This document shows, piece by piece, positions 40,475 to 42,645 of a stretch of DNA of 42,645 nt. A program made the translations under genes and the position numbers. The notes beneath the pieces are model-generated. The model ran no database searches, was not told where the DNA came from, and was given only the letters and a program-made list of their open reading frames with translations. Origin of the DNA: Chloroflexota bacterium (GTDB taxonomy: Bacteria; Chloroflexota; Anaerolineae; Anaerolineales; VGOW01). The stretch spans positions 1 to 42,645 of the forward strand of contig JACPWC010000101.1 of assembly GCA_016197225.1 (NCBI GenBank), written 5' to 3'. Positions within the stretch are counted from its first letter, which is position 1. Each line of letters opens with the position of its first letter.

Positions 40475-40501
40475 TCACTATTCACTGTTCACTCTTCACT
40501 G
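40474..40501. repeat. CACTATTCACTGTTCACTCTTCACTG repeat
   Basis: Same word family as 4318-4388. It fills the 28-base gap between two genes and ends one base before the next ATG, leaving no ribosome binding site. Confidence 0.65.
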
Positions 40502-40502
40502 A

Positions 40503-42257
40503 ATGTCCGACCTGTACACCCGCCCCGAATCGGGCCGAAGCCGCCAGCGTCGGCGGCCACGAACAACTCTCAGCCTGCCCCCGGCACTCTACGTCGTCGC
40601 CGCTGTGGGCGTGTTGGCGTTGCTGTTCGTCATGTTCCCTCTCGACTGGCTGCGCAAACCCAAGCTCACGCTCACAACCGATCAGACTCTCTTCTCGCCC
40701 AACCGTGACGGCACGCTCGACGAGATCGCCATCTTCTACAATTTGTCCGAGAAGGCGACGGTGAGCGCCGAGGTGTTGAACGGGGCCGGGCAGACCGTGC
40801 GCACCCTGATGAAAGAACTGCCGCAGACGGCCGGTCAACATTCGGCGGCCTGGGACGGGCGCGACCAGGGCGGCAACACCGTGGCCGACGGCAACTACAC
40901 AATCAAAGTGGCGGCGGCTGGCACGCTACAAAGTGTGGATCAAACAACGTCGGTGGCGGTGGACAACACGCCGCCCTCGCTCGTCATTGCCAACTTCCCG
41001 CCCACGCAAACCACGCGCACTTCTACATTCCAAATTGAAGGCTCCACATCCTCGGATGCGACGGTGTTCGTCAACAACGATCCGGCGCCGGTGCTGGTGG
41101 ACGCCACCGGCACGTTCCGCGTCACCCGCCAACTCGTCGAAGGCTCGAACATCGTCTCCGTGCGCGCCTCGGACTCGGCCGGCAACACCAATCAGGTTGA
41201 GTCGGACGTGGTTCTGCGAACCGCGCCGCCGGGCATTGTGCTGGCCGCGCCCGCCGCCGACACCTGGTTCAACACCAACATTGTGGCCGTGAACGGCCAG
41301 GTTCCCGCCGACGTGGCTGTAACGGTGAACGGCAAACCGGCAGAGGTGGATGCCAGCGGCAACTTCTCACTCGACCTGCTTCTGCAAGAAGGCGACAACG
41401 TCATTCGCGTGGTCGCCACCGACCCGGTGGGCAACGCGGCCACCGAGGAGCGCGTGATTCACGTCCGCACGCAAGGCCCGACGATCACCGTTGCCAACGT
41501 GCCCGACGGCCTGATTGTAGACACGCCCACCCTGCGCGTGAGCGGCAAGGTGGAGCCGGGGTCGGTGTTGTCGCTCAACGGCGGTAGTATCCCAACCGAC
41601 AATCAAGGCGCGTTCAGCACCGTCCTCACTTTGCAGGAAGGCAACAACCTGCTCACCCTCAACGCCACCGACCGCGCCGGAAACACAACCTCGCTTCAGC
41701 GCGTGGTGGTGTTCGAAGCCGCCCCGCCCCCGACGGTGCTCCCGGGCCTGCCGGAAATTCCGTTGGCCGATTGGGCGCTCCCGGCTGGCATTGCCGGCGC
41801 GGCGGCGCTGGCGATTGCCGGTTGGTTCCTGGTCGGCGCGTTCCGGCGGCCCATTCGGCTGGGCCTGGCGGTGGATCGTCCCACCTTCTACCCCAACCAT
41901 CCCGACGACGCCAGCCTGCTCACCATCCGCCTTGACGTGTCGCGCAACGCCCGCGTTGCCATCTACGTCAACGACGAGATGGGGCGGCCCGTGACCACGC
42001 TGGTGGAGAACCGCCGCTACAGCGCCGGAATCCACACCCGGCTGTGGGATGGCCGCAACAGCTTCCGCCACCTTCTCCCCGCCGGCCTCTACCAAATAGA
42101 GGCCACCGCCCACTCCACATTAAGTTCGGTGAGCAGTGCCGTGTGGGTGACGATGGACACCACGCCGGTCACGCTCGGCGTACCTGCCGCCCGCCCCGAA
42201 ACCGAAACCCGCCGCCGCTATTTTGACGATGACGAGCATGTGGCGGATGCGGGGTGA
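40503..42257 (+). CDS. Two-TM protein with Ig-like and FlgD-like domains
   Basis: The 584-residue protein has a basic cytosolic start and TM1 (about 26-48). A FlgD-like domain follows (about 53-155, FSPNRDGTLDEIAIFYNLSE, HSAAWDGRDQGGNTVADGNY). Next are three Big/glucodextranase-B-like Ig repeats (about 157-405), each with the pattern DxxGNFSxxLxLxEGxNxIxVxAxDxxGN. TM2 (about 423-446) is followed by a second FlgD-like domain (about 450-560, TRLWDGRNSFRHLLPAGLYQ). With two TM helices, the Ig part would be outside and the second FlgD-like domain inside, unless TM2 is not a true span. Flagellar genes are absent, so the fold is borrowed. The role is unknown; the operon context is the AAA ATPase. 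Confidence 0.8.
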   Translation: MSDLYTRPESGRSRQRRRPRTTLSLPPALYVVAAVGVLALLFVMFPLDWLRKPKLTLTTDQTLFSPNRDGTLDEIAIFYNLSEKATVSAEVLNGAGQTVRTLMKELPQTAGQHSAAWDGRDQGGNTVADGNYTIKVAAAGTLQSVDQTTSVAVDNTPPSLVIANFPPTQTTRTSTFQIEGSTSSDATVFVNNDPAPVLVDATGTFRVTRQLVEGSNIVSVRASDSAGNTNQVESDVVLRTAPPGIVLAAPAADTWFNTNIVAVNGQVPADVAVTVNGKPAEVDASGNFSLDLLLQEGDNVIRVVATDPVGNAATEERVIHVRTQGPTITVANVPDGLIVDTPTLRVSGKVEPGSVLSLNGGSIPTDNQGAFSTVLTLQEGNNLLTLNATDRAGNTTSLQRVVVFEAAPPPTVLPGLPEIPLADWALPAGIAGAAALAIAGWFLVGAFRRPIRLGLAVDRPTFYPNHPDDASLLTIRLDVSRNARVAIYVNDEMGRPVTTLVENRRYSAGIHTRLWDGRNSFRHLLPAGLYQIEATAHSTLSSVSSAVWVTMDTTPVTLGVPAARPETETRRRYFDDDEHVADAG

Positions 42258-42516
42258 GAGGCTCCAACGGCAAATTTATGCTTGCCATTCCTCACACTTA
42301 GAAGTAAAGTTGCTTTGCGTCTGGGATGAGTCGCCACGCGTCTCATCTTAGGGCTTATAGCCCTAAACCCAGTCGCTTTTTTATTTAGACTTGGTTTTCA
42401 AACGCGCAGACCGCAAGGGCACTATCGTTGTTGGTGTTAGACACTTCACAAGTTCATCCTGTGCCTGCAAGATATGCAACGCACATAGAAAGGTGCCTTG
42501 ATATCATTAGACATTA
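42258..42516. other. Gene-free stretch with two adjacent hairpins
   Basis: GATGAG (42325-42330) pairs with CTCATC (42342-42347). Directly after it, TTAGGGC (42348-42354) pairs with GCCCTAA (42360-42366). A TTTTTT run lies 12 bases further on, so this may end the preceding transcript. The rest is AT-richer and shows no convincing gene. Confidence 0.45.
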
Positions 42517-42645
42517 TTGGAAATAATTTTTAAGTTGATAGGAGAAGGATCGCAGATAGCGAAAGTCAGTACGAAGGTTGTGCAAAGCGCAAGCGACTTG
42601 CATCACCAAATCGGAGAATCCTTTCGCGGTATTGCGAAACACGTC
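42517..42645 (+). CDS. Possible start of an unidentified gene (partial)
   Basis: A frame open to the window end begins after a TAG. A TTG at 42517 or 42535 could start it. It reads LEIIFKLIGEGSQIAKVST, then KVVQSASDLHHQIGESFRG and IAKHV, which looks like a soluble protein. No ATG and no good ribosome binding site are seen, and only 43 codons are visible. It may equally be a degenerate fragment. Confidence 0.22.
   Translation, partial: MEIIFKLIGEGSQIAKVSTKVVQSASDLHHQIGESFRGIAKHV

Overview
The window looks like a chromosomal segment from a member of the Chloroflexota, most likely Anaerolineae or a relative. This is inferred from the gene mix: Thr/Pro-rich anchored surface proteins, FecR and DUF5666 modules, a bactofilin, SH3b proteins, a Ycf46-type AAA protein and a YnbA/YnbB-like lipid pair. 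The DNA is fairly GC-rich. No rRNA, tRNA, insertion sequence, prophage or CRISPR array was seen.

Layout. Positions 1-1389 (minus) hold the N-terminal part of a secreted Ig-like repeat protein that runs off the window. It has a structured leader containing an intrinsic terminator. Positions 1974-7427 (plus) carry an SppA-type peptidase, a low-molecular-weight phosphatase, an MFS exporter and a SulP anion transporter. Positions 7436-11988 hold a lipid-related block: a BtaA-like (DUF3419) protein, a VTT/DedA-like membrane protein, and a minus-strand operon of CDP-alcohol phosphotransferase, CdsA-like protein and a CapK/PaaK-like adenylate-forming enzyme. Positions 12367-16914 (minus) contain a frameshifted cyclase-family gene, a double-length GxxExxY protein and a membrane-anchored STAND NTPase with TPR repeats. 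Positions 17155-21538 (plus) contain a fructosamine-kinase-like protein, a SUI1/YciH protein and a P2A-type cation ATPase. Positions 21675-24514 carry an ECF sigma factor overlapping its probable membrane anti-sigma partner, which has a FecR domain and five DUF5666-like repeats. Positions 24602-28180 contain an ABC1/UbiB kinase, three small genes and an SH3b protein. Positions 28391-31023 carry rplS, a class I amidotransferase, murI and a bactofilin. Positions 31283-42257 are dominated by cell-surface proteins: two FecR paralogues, an anchored glycosidase, and a three-gene run of Ycf46-like AAA ATPase, polytopic membrane protein and a two-TM Ig/FlgD-like protein.

The most striking non-coding feature is that many intergenic gaps hold short imperfect palindromes belonging to at least eight sequence families. 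They recur at distant places in the window. One copy lies in frame inside the STAND gene, one supplies that gene's stop codon, and one supplies the probable -35 box of the P-type ATPase promoter. The main system-level candidates are the sigma/FecR-DUF5666 pair, the lipid block, the membrane STAND NTPase and the AAA-membrane-Ig operon. Their functions are inferred from domains and context only.
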